Assembly (NCBI RefSeq): GCF_900105785.1 | Contig: NZ_LT629799.1 | Span: forward strand, 2,046,001-2,110,000 | Length of the DNA stretch: 64,000 nt | Direction: 5' to 3' | From: Microlunatus sagamiharensis | Lineage (GTDB): Bacteria; Actinomycetota; Actinomycetes; Propionibacteriales; Propionibacteriaceae | Shown: in pieces, positions 33,683 through 42,461 of the stretch | How the letters are laid out: each line of letters starts with the position of its first letter | Numbering within the stretch: position 1 is the first letter of the stretch | Notes under the pieces: generated by a model | The model's input: only the letters and a program-made list of their open reading frames with translations | The model's database searches: none | What the model was told of the DNA's origin: nothing | Program-made: the position numbers and the translations under genes

Positions 33683-35047
33683 GTGTCCGTGACCGACGAC
33701 CAGGCTGACCAGCGCACGGCGCTCGGCGGACCGGGGCTGCCCCAGGAGCGCCGGCTCGTCACGAGCATCCCCGGCCCGCGCTCGCGGGAGCTCGCGGACA
33801 GGCGTACGGCGGCGGTGGCGAGCGGGGTCAGCTCCTCGATGCCGGTGTACGCGGTCGCCGCGGGCGGCGGCGTGCTCGTCGACGCCGACGGCAACTCCCT
33901 GATCGACCTCGGCTCGGGCATCGCGGTCACCACCGTGGGCAACGCCGACCCGGCCGTCGCGGCCGCGGTCGCCGCGCAGGCCGCGCAGCTGACGCACACG
34001 TGCTTCACGATCACGCCGTACGAGGGTTACGTCGAGGTCGCCGAACGGCTCAACCGCCTCACGCCCGGCGACCACGCGAAGCGCAGCGCGCTGTTCAGCT
34101 CCGGCGCCGAGGCCGTCGAGAACGCGATCAAGATCGCCCGGCACCACACCGGCCGTACGGCCGTGGTCGCCTTCGACCACGCCTACCACGGCCGCACCAA
34201 CCTGACCATGGCGCTGACGGCCAAGTCGATGCCCTACAAGGCGGGGTTCGGGCCGTTCGCGAGCGAGGTCTACCGCGCGCCGATGTCCTACCCCTACCGC
34301 GACGGGCTCTCCGGTCCGGAGGCCGCCAAGCGCGCGATCACGGTGATCGAGAAGCAGGTCGGAGCCGCCGACCTCGCCGCGGTGATCATCGAGCCGGTGC
34401 AGGGCGAGGGCGGGTTCGTCGTGCCGGCCGAGGGCTTCCTGCCCGCGCTCCAGGAGTGGTGCACGGCCAACCGGGTCGTGTTCATCGTCGACGAGATCCA
34501 GTCCGGCTTCGCCCGCACCGGCGACCTCTTCGCCAGCGAGCACGAGGGCCTGGTCCCCGACCTGATCACCACGGCCAAGGGCATCGCGGGCGGGATGCCG
34601 CTGTCGGCGGTCACCGGCCGCACCGAGATCATGGACGCCCCGCACGCCGGCGGGCTCGGCGGCACGTACGCCGGCAACCCCGTCGCCTGCGCGGCGGCGC
34701 TGGCCTCGCTGGACCACTTCGAGCACGGCGGGCTCGTCGAGCGGGCCCGGGAGATCGGCACGCTGCTGCTCGACCGACTGCACGCCGCCCAGGCGTCCGA
34801 CCCCCGCGTCGGCGACGTCCGCGGCCGCGGAGCGATGGTCGCGATCGAGCTCGTCGACCCCGCGTCGGGCGAGCCGGACGCGGCCCTCACCGCCGCGGTC
34901 GCCAGGCGCGCCGCGCGCGAGGGCGTGATCGTGCTGACCTGCGGCACGTACGGCAACGTGATCCGCCTGCTCCCGCCGCTCGCCATCGGCGACGACCTGC
35001 TCTCCGAGGGCATCGACGTGCTCCTCGGCGCGCTGGCCGACAGCTGA
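33683..35047 (+). CDS. gabT: 4-aminobutyrate (GABA) transaminase
   Basis: 454 aa class III PLP aminotransferase. GTG 33683 follows a near-perfect AGGAGGAA ribosome site. Cofactor and substrate segments are ALFSSGAEAVENAIKIARHH, AYHGRTNLTMALT, VIIEPVQGEGGFVVPAEGFL, VFIVDEIQSGFARTGDLFA and the PLP lysine in TTAKGIAGGMPLSAVTG. The pattern IQSGFARTG and GGTYAGNPVACAAAL are typical of actinobacterial GabT. Converts GABA plus 2-oxoglutarate to succinate semialdehyde and glutamate. Next to a putrescine-type aminotransferase, an Lrp regulator and an APC permease, it belongs to a polyamine/GABA utilisation set. TACAGT at 33637-33642 may be the -10. Confidence 0.92.
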   Translation: MSVTDDQADQRTALGGPGLPQERRLVTSIPGPRSRELADRRTAAVASGVSSSMPVYAVAAGGGVLVDADGNSLIDLGSGIAVTTVGNADPAVAAAVAAQAAQLTHTCFTITPYEGYVEVAERLNRLTPGDHAKRSALFSSGAEAVENAIKIARHHTGRTAVVAFDHAYHGRTNLTMALTAKSMPYKAGFGPFASEVYRAPMSYPYRDGLSGPEAAKRAITVIEKQVGAADLAAVIIEPVQGEGGFVVPAEGFLPALQEWCTANRVVFIVDEIQSGFARTGDLFASEHEGLVPDLITTAKGIAGGMPLSAVTGRTEIMDAPHAGGLGGTYAGNPVACAAALASLDHFEHGGLVERAREIGTLLLDRLHAAQASDPRVGDVRGRGAMVAIELVDPASGEPDAALTAAVARRAAREGVIVLTCGTYGNVIRLLPPLAIGDDLLSEGIDVLLGALADS

Positions 35048-35051
35048 TCGC

Positions 35052-35447
35052 GTGGACCTCAAGCTCGAGCTCGTCCAGGTCCCCGCGAGCGACGTCGACC
35101 GGTCCCTGGCCTTCTACCGCGACCGGCTGGGCTTCGTCCTCGACGTCGACGTCACCCCGATGGACGGCATGCGCGTCGTCCAGCTGACGCCGCCCGGGTC
35201 GGCGTGCTCGATCCTGCTCGGCACGGGCATGGGCGAGGCGTCGTCCATGACCCCGGGCACCCAGCGGGCGCTGCACCTCGTGGTCGCCGACGTCCGCGCC
35301 GCGCGCGAGGAGCTCGTCGGCCGGGGCGTGGACGTCGACGAGGTCGTCGACGTCGGCGGCGGCGTGCTCTACGCCTGGTTCCGCGACCCCGACGGCAACT
35401 CCCTCGCCCTCCAGGAGATGCCCTGGCGCACCGGCGAGAACTTCTGA
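35052..35447 (+). CDS. VOC-family (glyoxalase/bleomycin-resistance fold) protein
   Basis: 131 aa with the two paired beta-alpha-beta modules of the vicinal-oxygen-chelate fold: VPASDVDRSLAFYRDRLGF, RALHLVVADVRAAREELV and the C-terminal YAWFRDPDGNSLALQEMPW. The metal-ligand Glu (near LQE) and His (LHL) are present. Function could be lyase, isomerase or detoxification. GTG 35052 lies 4 nt past the gabT stop, so it is in the same transcript. No specific substrate can be read. Confidence 0.88.
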   Translation: MDLKLELVQVPASDVDRSLAFYRDRLGFVLDVDVTPMDGMRVVQLTPPGSACSILLGTGMGEASSMTPGTQRALHLVVADVRAAREELVGRGVDVDEVVDVGGGVLYAWFRDPDGNSLALQEMPWRTGENF

Positions 35448-35478
35448 GCGACGCTCACCTGTGGGCCGACCAAGGGGC

Positions 35479-35574
35479 GCTCCCTGAGCTCGTCGAAGGG
35501 CCCGGAACGGGTCGGCGTCCGTGAGCCGAGAAGGACGCCGACCTCTTCGAGGCCCTTCGACAGGCTCAGGGAGC
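35479..35574. terminator. Large composite inverted repeat between convergent genes, built from the CCCTGAGC...TCGAAGGG repeat
   Basis: An outer pair (35479-35502 forward, 35551-35574 inverted) pairs GCTCCCTGAGC..TCGAAGGGCC with GGCCCTTCGA..GCTCAGGGAGC. A nested perfect 11-bp pair, GGTCGGCGTCC at 35510-35520 and GGACGCCGACC at 35533-35543, closes a 12-nt loop. The structure lies exactly between the convergent VOC gene and the minus-strand aminotransferase, and would serve as a bidirectional terminator. The outer arms are copies of a dispersed repeat. Confidence 0.72.
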
Positions 35575-35584
35575 GTCCGCGTCC

Positions 35585-35632
35585 GTCGACAGGCTCAGAG
35601 ACGGTCCTCGCCCTTCGACAGGCTCAGGGAGC
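35585..35632. repeat. Two further inverted copies of the dispersed CTTCGACAGGCTCAGGGAGC repeat
   Basis: GTCGACAGGCTCAGAGA (35585-35601, degenerate) and CGCCCTTCGACAGGCTCAGGGAGC-like sequence (35610-35632) repeat the right arm of the neighbouring structure. They end 6 nt before the aminotransferase stop codon. The same unit returns at 39982-40035 and 48018-48108. Confidence 0.8.
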
Positions 35633-35638
35633 ATTCGC

Positions 35639-37069
35639 CTAGATCAGCGCCCAGGCACGGGCGAGGACGTCGCGGAGGATGCCCTCCATCTCGTCGAACT
35701 GCTCCTGGCCGCAGACCAGGGGCGGGGCGAGCTGGATGACGGGGTCGCCGCGGTCGTCGGCGCGGCAGTAGAGGCCGGACTCGAAGAGCGCGCCGGACAG
35801 GAACCCGCGCAGCATCCGCTCGCTCTCGTCGGCGTCGAAGGTCTCCTTGGTCGCCTTGTCCTTGACCAGCTCGATCCCGTAGAAGAAGCCCTCGCCGCGG
35901 ACGTCGCCGACGATCGGCAGGTCGAGCAGGCGCTCGAGCGTCCGGCGGAAGGCGGGCGCCTGCTCGTGCACGTGGTCGTTGAGCCGCTCGGTCTCGAAGA
36001 TGTCGAGGTTGGCCATCGCGACCGCGGCCGACACGGGGTGACCGCCGAACGTGTAGCCGTGGCTGAACGTGGTCGTCCCGTGCGCGAAGGGCTCGAAGAG
36101 CCGCTCGCTGGCTATCATGGCGCCGATCGGGCTGTAGCCCGAGGTCATGCCCTTGGCGCAGGTGATGATGTCGGGGACGTAGCCGAAGTCGTCGCAGGCG
36201 AACATCGACCCGATCCGCCCGAACGCGCAGATCACCTCGTCCGACACCAGCAGCACGTCGTGCTCGTCGCAGATCTCGCGCACCCGCTCGAAGTAGCCGG
36301 GCGGCGGCGGGAAGCAGCCGCCCGAGTTCTGCACCGGCTCGAGGAACACCGCCGCCACCGTGTCGGCGCCCTCGAAGAGGATCGCCTCCTCGATGCGGTC
36401 CGCGGCCCAGCGCCCGAACGCCTTCGCGTCGCCGGCGACCACGTCGGGCGCTCGGTAGGCGTTGGTGTTGGGAACCCGGAACGCCCCCGGCACGAGCGGC
36501 TCGTACGCGGCCTTGGCCGACGGGATGCCGGTGATCGACAGCGCGCCCGCGGTGGTGCCGTGGTAGGCCACCGAACGCGAGATGACCTTGGTCTTGCCCG
36601 GCTTGCCGGACAGCTTGAAGTACTGCTTGGCCAGCTTCCACGCGCTCTCCACGGCCTCGCCGCCGCCGGTGGTGAAGAAGACCCGGTTCAGGTCGCCGGG
36701 GGCCAGGTGCGCGAGCCGCTCGGCGAGGTCGATGGCCGCGGGGTGGGCGTACGACCACAGCGGGAAGAAGGCGAGGTCGGCCGCCTGCTTGGCCGCCGCC
36801 TCGGCGAGCACGCGACGCCCGTGGCCCGCCTGCACGACGAACAGCCCGGCGAGACCGTCGAGGTAGCGCCGGCCGCGGTCGTCGAAGACGTACGCCCCCT
36901 CGCCACGCACGATGATCGGGACCTCGTGGCCCTCGCCGTACGCCGACTCGCGGGTGAAGTGCTTCCACAGGTGCTTGCGCGCGGCGAGCCCGCGGTCGGT
37001 GCCGCGCGGCGTCGTCGTGCCCGCGGCGGCTGCGTGGTCGCTCGTGGCTTCCTGCGGGGTGGTGGTCAT
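35639..37069 (-). CDS. Class III (omega) aminotransferase, putrescine/beta-alanine type
   Basis: 476 aa PLP enzyme. Key segments are VFFTTGGGEAVESAWKLAKQ, SRSVAYHGTTAGALSITG, VAAVFLEPVQNSGGCFPPPP, VLLVSDEVICAFGRIGSMFA and IITCAKGMTSGYSPIGAMI (PLP Lys). The KVISRSVAYHGTT and GGCFPPPPGYF pattern is found in actinobacterial enzymes usually called putrescine- or taurine/omega-amino acid-pyruvate aminotransferases. It likely feeds amines imported by the upstream APC permease into the GABA route finished by GabT. Third gene of the APC-Lrp-aminotransferase operon, 62 nt after Lrp. Confidence 0.88.
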   Translation of the reverse strand: MTTTPQEATSDHAAAAGTTTPRGTDRGLAARKHLWKHFTRESAYGEGHEVPIIVRGEGAYVFDDRGRRYLDGLAGLFVVQAGHGRRVLAEAAAKQAADLAFFPLWSYAHPAAIDLAERLAHLAPGDLNRVFFTTGGGEAVESAWKLAKQYFKLSGKPGKTKVISRSVAYHGTTAGALSITGIPSAKAAYEPLVPGAFRVPNTNAYRAPDVVAGDAKAFGRWAADRIEEAILFEGADTVAAVFLEPVQNSGGCFPPPPGYFERVREICDEHDVLLVSDEVICAFGRIGSMFACDDFGYVPDIITCAKGMTSGYSPIGAMIASERLFEPFAHGTTTFSHGYTFGGHPVSAAVAMANLDIFETERLNDHVHEQAPAFRRTLERLLDLPIVGDVRGEGFFYGIELVKDKATKETFDADESERMLRGFLSGALFESGLYCRADDRGDPVIQLAPPLVCGQEQFDEMEGILRDVLARAWALI

Positions 37070-37131
37070 CAGCGGTGCTCCTTGCCGTGGTGCTCAGGGG
37101 TTGCGGGTGGTTCGAGGGGCCGGGACGCGGG

Positions 37132-37617
37132 CTAGCGCGTGCCCCAGTCGTAGCGCTGCCGGTGCAGCTTGAGGTAGAGGAAGGCCTCGGTGCTGCTCAC
37201 GCCGGGCAGGCGGCGGATGCGGGCCAGCAGGTCGAGCAAGTGCTCGTCGTCCTCGCAGACGACCTCGACGAGCAGGTCGAAGCTGCCGGCCGTGCTGACC
37301 AGGTACTCGACCTCGGGCAGCGCCTCGAGCCCTGCCAGCGGCGCCCCGGGGTCGCCGTCGACGCGGATGCCGATCATCGCCTGGCGCAGGAACCCGACCT
37401 GGGTCGGGTCGGTGACGGCGACGACCTGGATGACCCCCGCGTCGACGAGGCGTTGGACGCGCTGGCGGACCGTCGTCTCCGACAGCCCGACGGCCGTGGC
37501 CAGCGACGCGTACGACTGGCGGCCGTCGCGCTGCAGCATCTCGACGAGCCGGCGGGCGACGTCGTCGAGCGCCGGCGCCTGGGACCTCGGGCGGTCGGAC
37601 CCTCCGCGGGTGCTCAC
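37132..37617 (-). CDS. Lrp/AsnC-family transcriptional regulator
   Basis: 161 aa. N-terminal HTH: DDVARRLVEMLQRDGRQSYA, SLATAVGLSETTVRQRVQRL. C-terminal RAM ligand-binding domain: MIGIRVDGDPGAPLAGLEAL, YLVSTAGSFDLLVEVVCEDD and GVSSTEAFLYLKL. GTG 37617 overlaps the APC permease stop by 4 nt. Lrp-type regulators commonly respond to the amino acid or amine handled by neighbouring genes; this one should control the APC/aminotransferase operon, possibly through the inverted repeat upstream of the permease. Confidence 0.92.
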   Translation of the reverse strand: MSTRGGSDRPRSQAPALDDVARRLVEMLQRDGRQSYASLATAVGLSETTVRQRVQRLVDAGVIQVVAVTDPTQVGFLRQAMIGIRVDGDPGAPLAGLEALPEVEYLVSTAGSFDLLVEVVCEDDEHLLDLLARIRRLPGVSSTEAFLYLKLHRQRYDWGTR

Positions 37618-39293
37618 GGCTCCGGCTCGTCCTGCGGCCGGACGGCGGTCGCGCCGGGCGGAAGGTTGGACCGGTCGGGGCTGATCACGGTGGCCATCTC
37701 CCCGGAGTCGGGCAGGGCGACCCGCGGCTGCTGCGTGCCCCCGTGCGCGAGCACGAGCTCGTCGGCCGCGCGCTTGGGCAGGGTCTCCCCGCGGAAGTAG
37801 GCCGGGTGCAGGCGCTGCCAAACGATCATGAGGACGAGCCCGAGCACGAGCGAGCCGATGCCGAGCACGAAGACGCCGCCGACCCCGCCGATGGAGGTCT
37901 CGCCGAAGTCGGGCTGCGCGTACTGGTAGCAGGCGATCACGAAGGCGGCCAGCAGCGAGACCCCGCCCAGGAAGGGGAACAGCCCGCGCATCACGAAGTG
38001 GCGGGCGCTCGTGGTCAGCGTGCGGCGGTAGAACCACACGCACGCGAAGCCGGTGAGGCCGTAGTAGAAGGCGATGAGCAGCCCGACGGCGGCGATGGAG
38101 TCGGCCAGGATGTTCTCGCTGACCAGCGTCAGGCCGACGTAGAAGACGATCGAGACGACGCCCATCCAGACCGTCGAGCTGCTCGGGGTCAGGTGGGTCG
38201 GGTGGATCTTGGCGAACCGCGACGGGAGGGCCCGGTACGCGGCCATGGACAGCGACGTGCGCGCCGTGGGCAGGATCGTGGTCTGCGTCGAGGCCGAGGC
38301 CGAGGTGAGCACGGTGATCACGAGCAGGACCTCCATGACGTGGCCGAAGCCGCTGTCGCCGAAGACCTGGGTGCCCAGCGCGGCGAAGATGTCGTCGGCG
38401 TTCTCCGGGTTGCCCAGCCCGACGCCCGAGTCGCCGACGCCGGCGAAAGCCACCATGGCGATCGACACGATCGCGTACGTCGCGAGGAGCAGCAGGGTCG
38501 ACAGGATCGCGGCGCGGCCCGGCGTCTTCTCCGGGTCCTTGGTCTCCTCGTTGACCGCGACCGCGCTGTCCCAGCCCCAGTAGATGAAGACGGCGATCAG
38601 CACGGCCGTGACCAGGGCGTTCAGCGTCAGCCCCGAGGGCCACAGCCAGCCGAGCGAGGGCTGCAGCGAACCCTCCGGCGGCGACGCGCCGTAGACCTGG
38701 GCGAGCGCGTACACGGCGAAGATCACCAGCACGACGAGCTCGATGCCCAGCAGGCAGTACTGGATGCGGGCGCTCAGCTCGAGCCCGCGCCAGCAGACGT
38801 AGGTCATGACCGCGATCCACAGCACGCCGACGACGGTGGTCGCGAGGGTCGAGTCGGCGAGGTCGGAGCCGAAGAGCTCGAAGGTGTACTGACCGGCGAT
38901 CTGGGCCAGGTTCGCCATCACGATGATGTCGGCGACGATGATCCCCCAGCCGCCCATCCAGCCGGACCTCGGCCCGAAGGCGCGCGCCGCCCAGGTGAAC
39001 GTCGTCCCGCAGTCGGGCTCGGCGCGGTTCAGCTCGGCGTAGGCGACCGCGATGAAGTACATCGGCAGGAAGGCCAGGAGCATGATCGCCGGGGCCTTGA
39101 CCCCGACGATGCCGTCGCCGCTGGAGACCAGCACGACGTAGCCGAGGCTCGCGGCGAGGCTGTACGCCGGGGCGGTCGAGGCGACCCCCACGACGATGCT
39201 GGACACGAGTCCCAGCGCGCCCTCCTTGAGGCCCTTCTCGCCGGCACCGGCGCCACCCACCGGGCCCACCGTGTCCTCGACCGTGCTCGCCAT
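37614..39293 (-). CDS. APC-superfamily amino acid/amine permease
   Basis: 559 aa, 12-14 predicted membrane helices. EGALGLVSSIVVGVASTAPA, AYAELNRAEPDCGTTFTWAA and WDSAVAVNEETKDPEKTPGR are conserved APC-family segments, and the last pattern is typical of actinobacterial putrescine/GABA-type permeases. The C-terminus is cytoplasmic and Pro-rich. ATG 39293 has CAGGAGGCCCC upstream. First gene of the APC-Lrp-aminotransferase operon. Most likely substrate class is polyamine or GABA from context, not from motif. Confidence 0.9.
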   Translation of the reverse strand: MASTVEDTVGPVGGAGAGEKGLKEGALGLVSSIVVGVASTAPAYSLAASLGYVVLVSSGDGIVGVKAPAIMLLAFLPMYFIAVAYAELNRAEPDCGTTFTWAARAFGPRSGWMGGWGIIVADIIVMANLAQIAGQYTFELFGSDLADSTLATTVVGVLWIAVMTYVCWRGLELSARIQYCLLGIELVVLVIFAVYALAQVYGASPPEGSLQPSLGWLWPSGLTLNALVTAVLIAVFIYWGWDSAVAVNEETKDPEKTPGRAAILSTLLLLATYAIVSIAMVAFAGVGDSGVGLGNPENADDIFAALGTQVFGDSGFGHVMEVLLVITVLTSASASTQTTILPTARTSLSMAAYRALPSRFAKIHPTHLTPSSSTVWMGVVSIVFYVGLTLVSENILADSIAAVGLLIAFYYGLTGFACVWFYRRTLTTSARHFVMRGLFPFLGGVSLLAAFVIACYQYAQPDFGETSIGGVGGVFVLGIGSLVLGLVLMIVWQRLHPAYFRGETLPKRAADELVLAHGGTQQPRVALPDSGEMATVISPDRSNLPPGATAVRPQDEPEP

Positions 39294-39317
39294 GGGGCCT
39301 CCTGGGTGCCGACATCT

Positions 39318-39345
39318 TTCCGCCGCCGTCAGATATGGCGCGGAA
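39318..39345. promoter_or_regulatory. Inverted repeat upstream of the APC/Lrp operon
   Basis: TTCCGC (39318-39323) and GCGGAA (39340-39345) flank an AT-richer 16-nt spacer that contains TATCTG on the minus strand, a possible -10. The layout fits an Lrp/AsnC-type operator overlapping the promoter, 25-52 nt upstream of the permease ATG. Low-to-moderate evidence. Confidence 0.4.
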
Positions 39346-39367
39346 TCCGTGGTTTCTGGGAGTGTAG

Positions 39368-39988
39368 GTCGTCTACGAGCGCGACCGCGGCTGGTACACC
39401 CTCGAGCCCTTCAGCGAGCCGGAGGTCTTCGACTTCCCGGGCGGCATCGGGCCGGTCGAGTGCGTCCACGTGGAGCACGAGGAGGTGCTCCTCATGCCGC
39501 GCTGGCTCGACGTCGACAAGGTGACGTTCAAGTACGGGCTCGGCACCGAGTTCATCGACGTGCTCAAGGCGCTGCACAAGGTCGGGCTGGACAGGACGGA
39601 CCCGGTGGACGTCAAGGGCGTGCGGGTCAGCCCGCGGGACGTGGTCGCCGCCTGCCTGCCCGACCCGGCGACGCTGGGCGACGCGATGTCGGGCGCCACC
39701 TGCGCGGGGCTCCTGGTGACCGGCACCGGGAAGGACGGCCGGCCGCGCCGCGTCTACCTCTCCCACGTCGTCGACAACGCCGACTCGATGCGCCTCGACG
39801 GGGCGCAGTGCGTGGTCTGGCAGACCGCGATCAACCCCGTCGTCGCCCTCGAGCTCCTGGCGACCGGCGCCTGGACGGGCACCGGCGTCCTCGGCCCGGA
39901 GGCCTTCGACGCGGTCCCCTTCCTCGACCTCCTCGCCTCCCCCGACGGCTACGACTCCCCCTGGGAGCTCAACGAGCTGGAGCCCTGA
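39368..39988 (+). pseudogene. 5'-truncated remnant of a saccharopine-dehydrogenase-family gene
   Basis: The plus-strand frame runs from just after an in-frame TAG (39365-39367) through VVYERDRGWYTLEPFSEPEV, FDFPGGIGPVECVHVEHEEV and LLATGAWTGTGVLGPEAFDA to a stop at 39988. This is the C-terminal half (about 206 codons) of the roughly 400-residue saccharopine-dehydrogenase-like proteins that often accompany APC/GABA genes in actinobacteria. The N-terminal NAD-binding half is missing, and no start codon lies before the first conserved residues; internal GTG 39470 would give a 172-aa fragment only. The fragment begins 74 bp from the APC permease start, suggesting a deletion joining the two. Possibly still translated, but not as a dehydrogenase. 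Confidence 0.72.
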
Positions 39989-40035
39989 GCCTGTCGGAGG
40001 GACCGGCCAACGCCCCCTGAGCCAGTCGAAGGGCC
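39982..40035. repeat. Two direct copies of the dispersed CCCTGAGCCTGTCGAAGGG repeat
   Basis: GCCCTGAGCCTGTCGGAGGGA (39982-40002) overlaps the stop codon of the remnant, and CGCCCCCTGAGCCAGTCGAAGGGCC (40011-40035) follows in the same orientation. They lie in the 166-nt gap before the first CaiB gene. The gap also holds TAGCCT (40113-40118), a possible -10 for that gene. Confidence 0.8.
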
Positions 40036-40154
40036 TCGACGAGGTCGGCACTCTCCGCACGACCGGACGCGAACCTCCGCGAGCCCCGTCGACGAACCAC
40101 GACCAGCGCCCGTAGCCTGCTGCGCGTCGGACGCCCGTTGACGCTGGGAGGCCT

Positions 40155-41294
40155 GTGCTCGACCCCGAGGACCTCCCGCTGCACGGGACCGTCGTGCTCG
40201 ACTTCAGCCAGTTCCTCGCCGGACCGGTCGCGGCCCTCCGGCTCGCGGACCTCGGCGCGCGGGTGATCAAGGTCGAGCGGCCGGTGACCGGCGAGATCGG
40301 GCGCACGCTCGCCTTCGCGGGCCGCTGGATCGACGGCGACACCGCCTCCTTCCACGCGATGAACCGCAACAAGGAGGCCGTGGTCGCCGACCTCAAGGAC
40401 GCCCACGACCTCGCCCTCGTGCTCGACCTCGTCCGCCGTGCCGACGTGCTGCTCCACAACTTCCGCCCCGGCGTCATGGAACGCCTCGGGCTCGACCACC
40501 GCACGGTCGCCGCGCTCAACCCCGGCCTCGTGTACGCGAGCGCGTCCGGCTACGGCGCCGACGGGCCGTGGGCCGGCCGACCCGGCCAAGACCTGCTCGC
40601 CCAGTCGGTGTCCGCGCTCCCCTGGGTCAGCGCGCCGGCTGAGCGCCCGGTGCCGGTCGGGCTCTCGCTCGCCGACCACCTGCTCAGCTGCCACATCGCC
40701 CAGGGCGTCGTGGCGCTCCTCCTGCGTCGCGCCCGGACCGGCCTCGGCGGCCTCGTGGAGACGAGCCTCCTCGAGGGCATGCTCGACCTCCAGCTCGTCG
40801 GCCTGACCACCCGGCTCAACGCCACGACACCCACGCAAGAGCCGCAGGGCGAGGCCACGGACAGCAGCCCCACCACCGTCTCCGGCCTCTTCGCGACCGC
40901 CGACGGCTGGGTCGCCGTGACCGCGGCGCGCGACGCCCTCGTACGCCTGCTCGGCCCGTCGTCCGGCGGGGACGAGCAGCTGTCGGGGCTCCTGCGCGCC
41001 CGGACCACCGACGCGTGGGTCGAGGCGCTCGACGCCCCCGGGGTGTGGTGCTCGCCGGTGCTCACGCTCAAGGAGCTGCTCGCCCACGACGCGTTCGAGG
41101 CGGTCGGCATGACGCAGACCGTGCAGCGCGAACGCCCCGACGCGGAGCCCGTGCCGATCCGGACGACCCGCAGCCCGATCCGCATCGACGGCGAGCGGCT
41201 GCTCAGCACGCGCGGCGCGCCGCGGCTGGGCGCGCAGGGCCGGGTGGGCACGAGCACGGTGCTGACCGACGCCGAGGTGACCCGTGGAGGCTGA
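40155..41294 (+). CDS. CaiB/BaiF (class III) CoA transferase, first of a related pair
   Basis: 379 aa from GTG 40155, with GGGAGG 6 nt upstream. It opens LHGTVVLDFSQFLAGPVAAL and continues RLADLGARVIKVERP and NRNKEAVVADLKD, nearly identical to the CaiB gene 5 kb downstream. The likely nucleophilic Asp is Asp146 in GRPGQDLLAQS. The C-terminal part is about 25 residues shorter than in the paralogue and diverges around LFATADGWVAVTAARDALVR. It overlaps the LacI gene by 11 nt. CoA is moved between carboxylic acids; substrate unknown, but context is sugar-acid catabolism. The pair may form a heteromer or act on two sequential acids (inference). Confidence 0.87.
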   Translation: MLDPEDLPLHGTVVLDFSQFLAGPVAALRLADLGARVIKVERPVTGEIGRTLAFAGRWIDGDTASFHAMNRNKEAVVADLKDAHDLALVLDLVRRADVLLHNFRPGVMERLGLDHRTVAALNPGLVYASASGYGADGPWAGRPGQDLLAQSVSALPWVSAPAERPVPVGLSLADHLLSCHIAQGVVALLLRRARTGLGGLVETSLLEGMLDLQLVGLTTRLNATTPTQEPQGEATDSSPTTVSGLFATADGWVAVTAARDALVRLLGPSSGGDEQLSGLLRARTTDAWVEALDAPGVWCSPVLTLKELLAHDAFEAVGMTQTVQRERPDAEPVPIRTTRSPIRIDGERLLSTRGAPRLGAQGRVGTSTVLTDAEVTRGG

Positions 41295-42351
41295 GGGCGA
41301 GCCGGGGAGCGAGCGCAGGAGGACCAGCGCGACCGCCGCGGTGACCCTCTCCGAGGTCGCGAGCCGGGCCGGTGTCTCGGTCTCCGCGGTCTCCAAGGTC
41401 CTGCGCGGGACGGCGGCGATCCGCGTCAGCCCGGAGACGCGGCAGCGCATCCTCGACGCGGCCCAGGAGCTGCGCTACCGGCCCAACTTCGCCGCCCGGG
41501 CGCTCCAGGCGGCGCGCACCCAGGTGCTGGGGCTGGTGGTCCCCGACCTGACCAACGCCCTCTTCACCGAGCTCATGCACGGCGTGGAGGACGGTGCCGC
41601 GGCCCACGGCTACACGGTGCTGCTCGGCCGGCTCGACACCGACCGCCCCCAGACCGAGGTCATCGCCCGGCTGCTCGGCGAGGGCCGCGTCGACGGCCTG
41701 GTCCTGCAGGCCACCGACGGGGTGGACCCCGACAGCCTCGACCAGCTGCTCGACCCGCGGGCCGCCGTGGTCCTCATCAACTCCGTCGCCTCCGGGCGCG
41801 CCTCCTCGGTCACCGTCGACGACGTCGGCGGCGCTCGGACCGCCACCGAGCACCTGGTCTCCCTCGGCCACACCCGCATCGCCCTGGCCGGCGGGCTGCC
41901 GACGTCGTACACGGCTCAGCGCCGGCGCCGCGGCCACCAGGAGGCGATGCGGGCGGCCGGGCTCGTGCCGCGCGAGGACCACGAGACGGCGCTCGGCTAC
42001 ACCGCGGAGCAGGGCCGCGAGGCGCTGCGGCGGCTGCTCCGGCTCGACCCGCGACCGACCGCCGTGGTCGTCGCCAACGTCAACGCCGCTATCGGCCTGC
42101 TCGCCGAGGCGCACGCGCAGGGCGTGGACGTGCCCGGGGAGCTGTCGGTCGCCACCGTCCTCGACTCCTGGACCGCGGAGAACACCTGGCCGCCCCTCAC
42201 CGCGGTGCGCATGCAGTTCTACGCGATGGGCGAGCGCGCGGTCGCCAGCGTGGTCCGGCGCCTCGAGGACGGGGCCATGACCGAGGAGGTGGTCCTCGAC
42301 CCGCCGCCCGAGCTGGTGGTCCGCGGCTCGACGGTGCCTCCGAGGACCTGA
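41284..42351 (+). CDS. LacI-family regulator of the CaiB/deoxysugar-acid operon
   Basis: 355 aa. HTH and hinge: TLSEVASRAGVSVSAVSKVL, RGTAAIRVSPETRQRILDAA, YRPNFAARALQ. Effector domain: LGLVVPDLTNALFTELMHGV, VDGLVLQATDGVDPDSLDQL and ELSVATVLDSWTAENTWPPL. GTG 41284 overlaps the preceding CaiB stop by 11 nt. A near-perfect LacI palindrome overlapping a promoter lies directly downstream (42398-42409), in front of the Gfo/Idh gene, so it should repress that operon until a pathway sugar acid appears. Confidence 0.92.
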   Translation: MEAEGEPGSERRRTSATAAVTLSEVASRAGVSVSAVSKVLRGTAAIRVSPETRQRILDAAQELRYRPNFAARALQAARTQVLGLVVPDLTNALFTELMHGVEDGAAAHGYTVLLGRLDTDRPQTEVIARLLGEGRVDGLVLQATDGVDPDSLDQLLDPRAAVVLINSVASGRASSVTVDDVGGARTATEHLVSLGHTRIALAGGLPTSYTAQRRRRGHQEAMRAAGLVPREDHETALGYTAEQGREALRRLLRLDPRPTAVVVANVNAAIGLLAEAHAQGVDVPGELSVATVLDSWTAENTWPPLTAVRMQFYAMGERAVASVVRRLEDGAMTEEVVLDPPPELVVRGSTVPPRT

Positions 42352-42375
42352 GGCGCTCGGCCGTCGTGGCGGTCG

Positions 42376-42414
42376 TTGACCTGGACCATCTGACCGGTCT
42401 AACGTTTGATCACG
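42376..42414 (+). promoter_or_regulatory. Promoter and overlapping LacI-type operator for the 42.5-51.5 kb operon
   Basis: TTGACC (42376-42381) and TCTAAC (42398-42403) are spaced 16 nt. The -10 is embedded in TCTAACGTTTGA (42398-42409), a palindrome with one mismatched pair centred on CG, typical for LacI-family operators. ACGTTTGATCACG (42402-42414) recurs exactly at 59116-59128 in the other sugar control region. Repressor binding here would block RNA polymerase. Confidence 0.6.
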
Positions 42415-42461
42415 TCGGCGCCGACCCTCGGTGCCGCCCGCGAACCCGCGAAGGAGCCACC

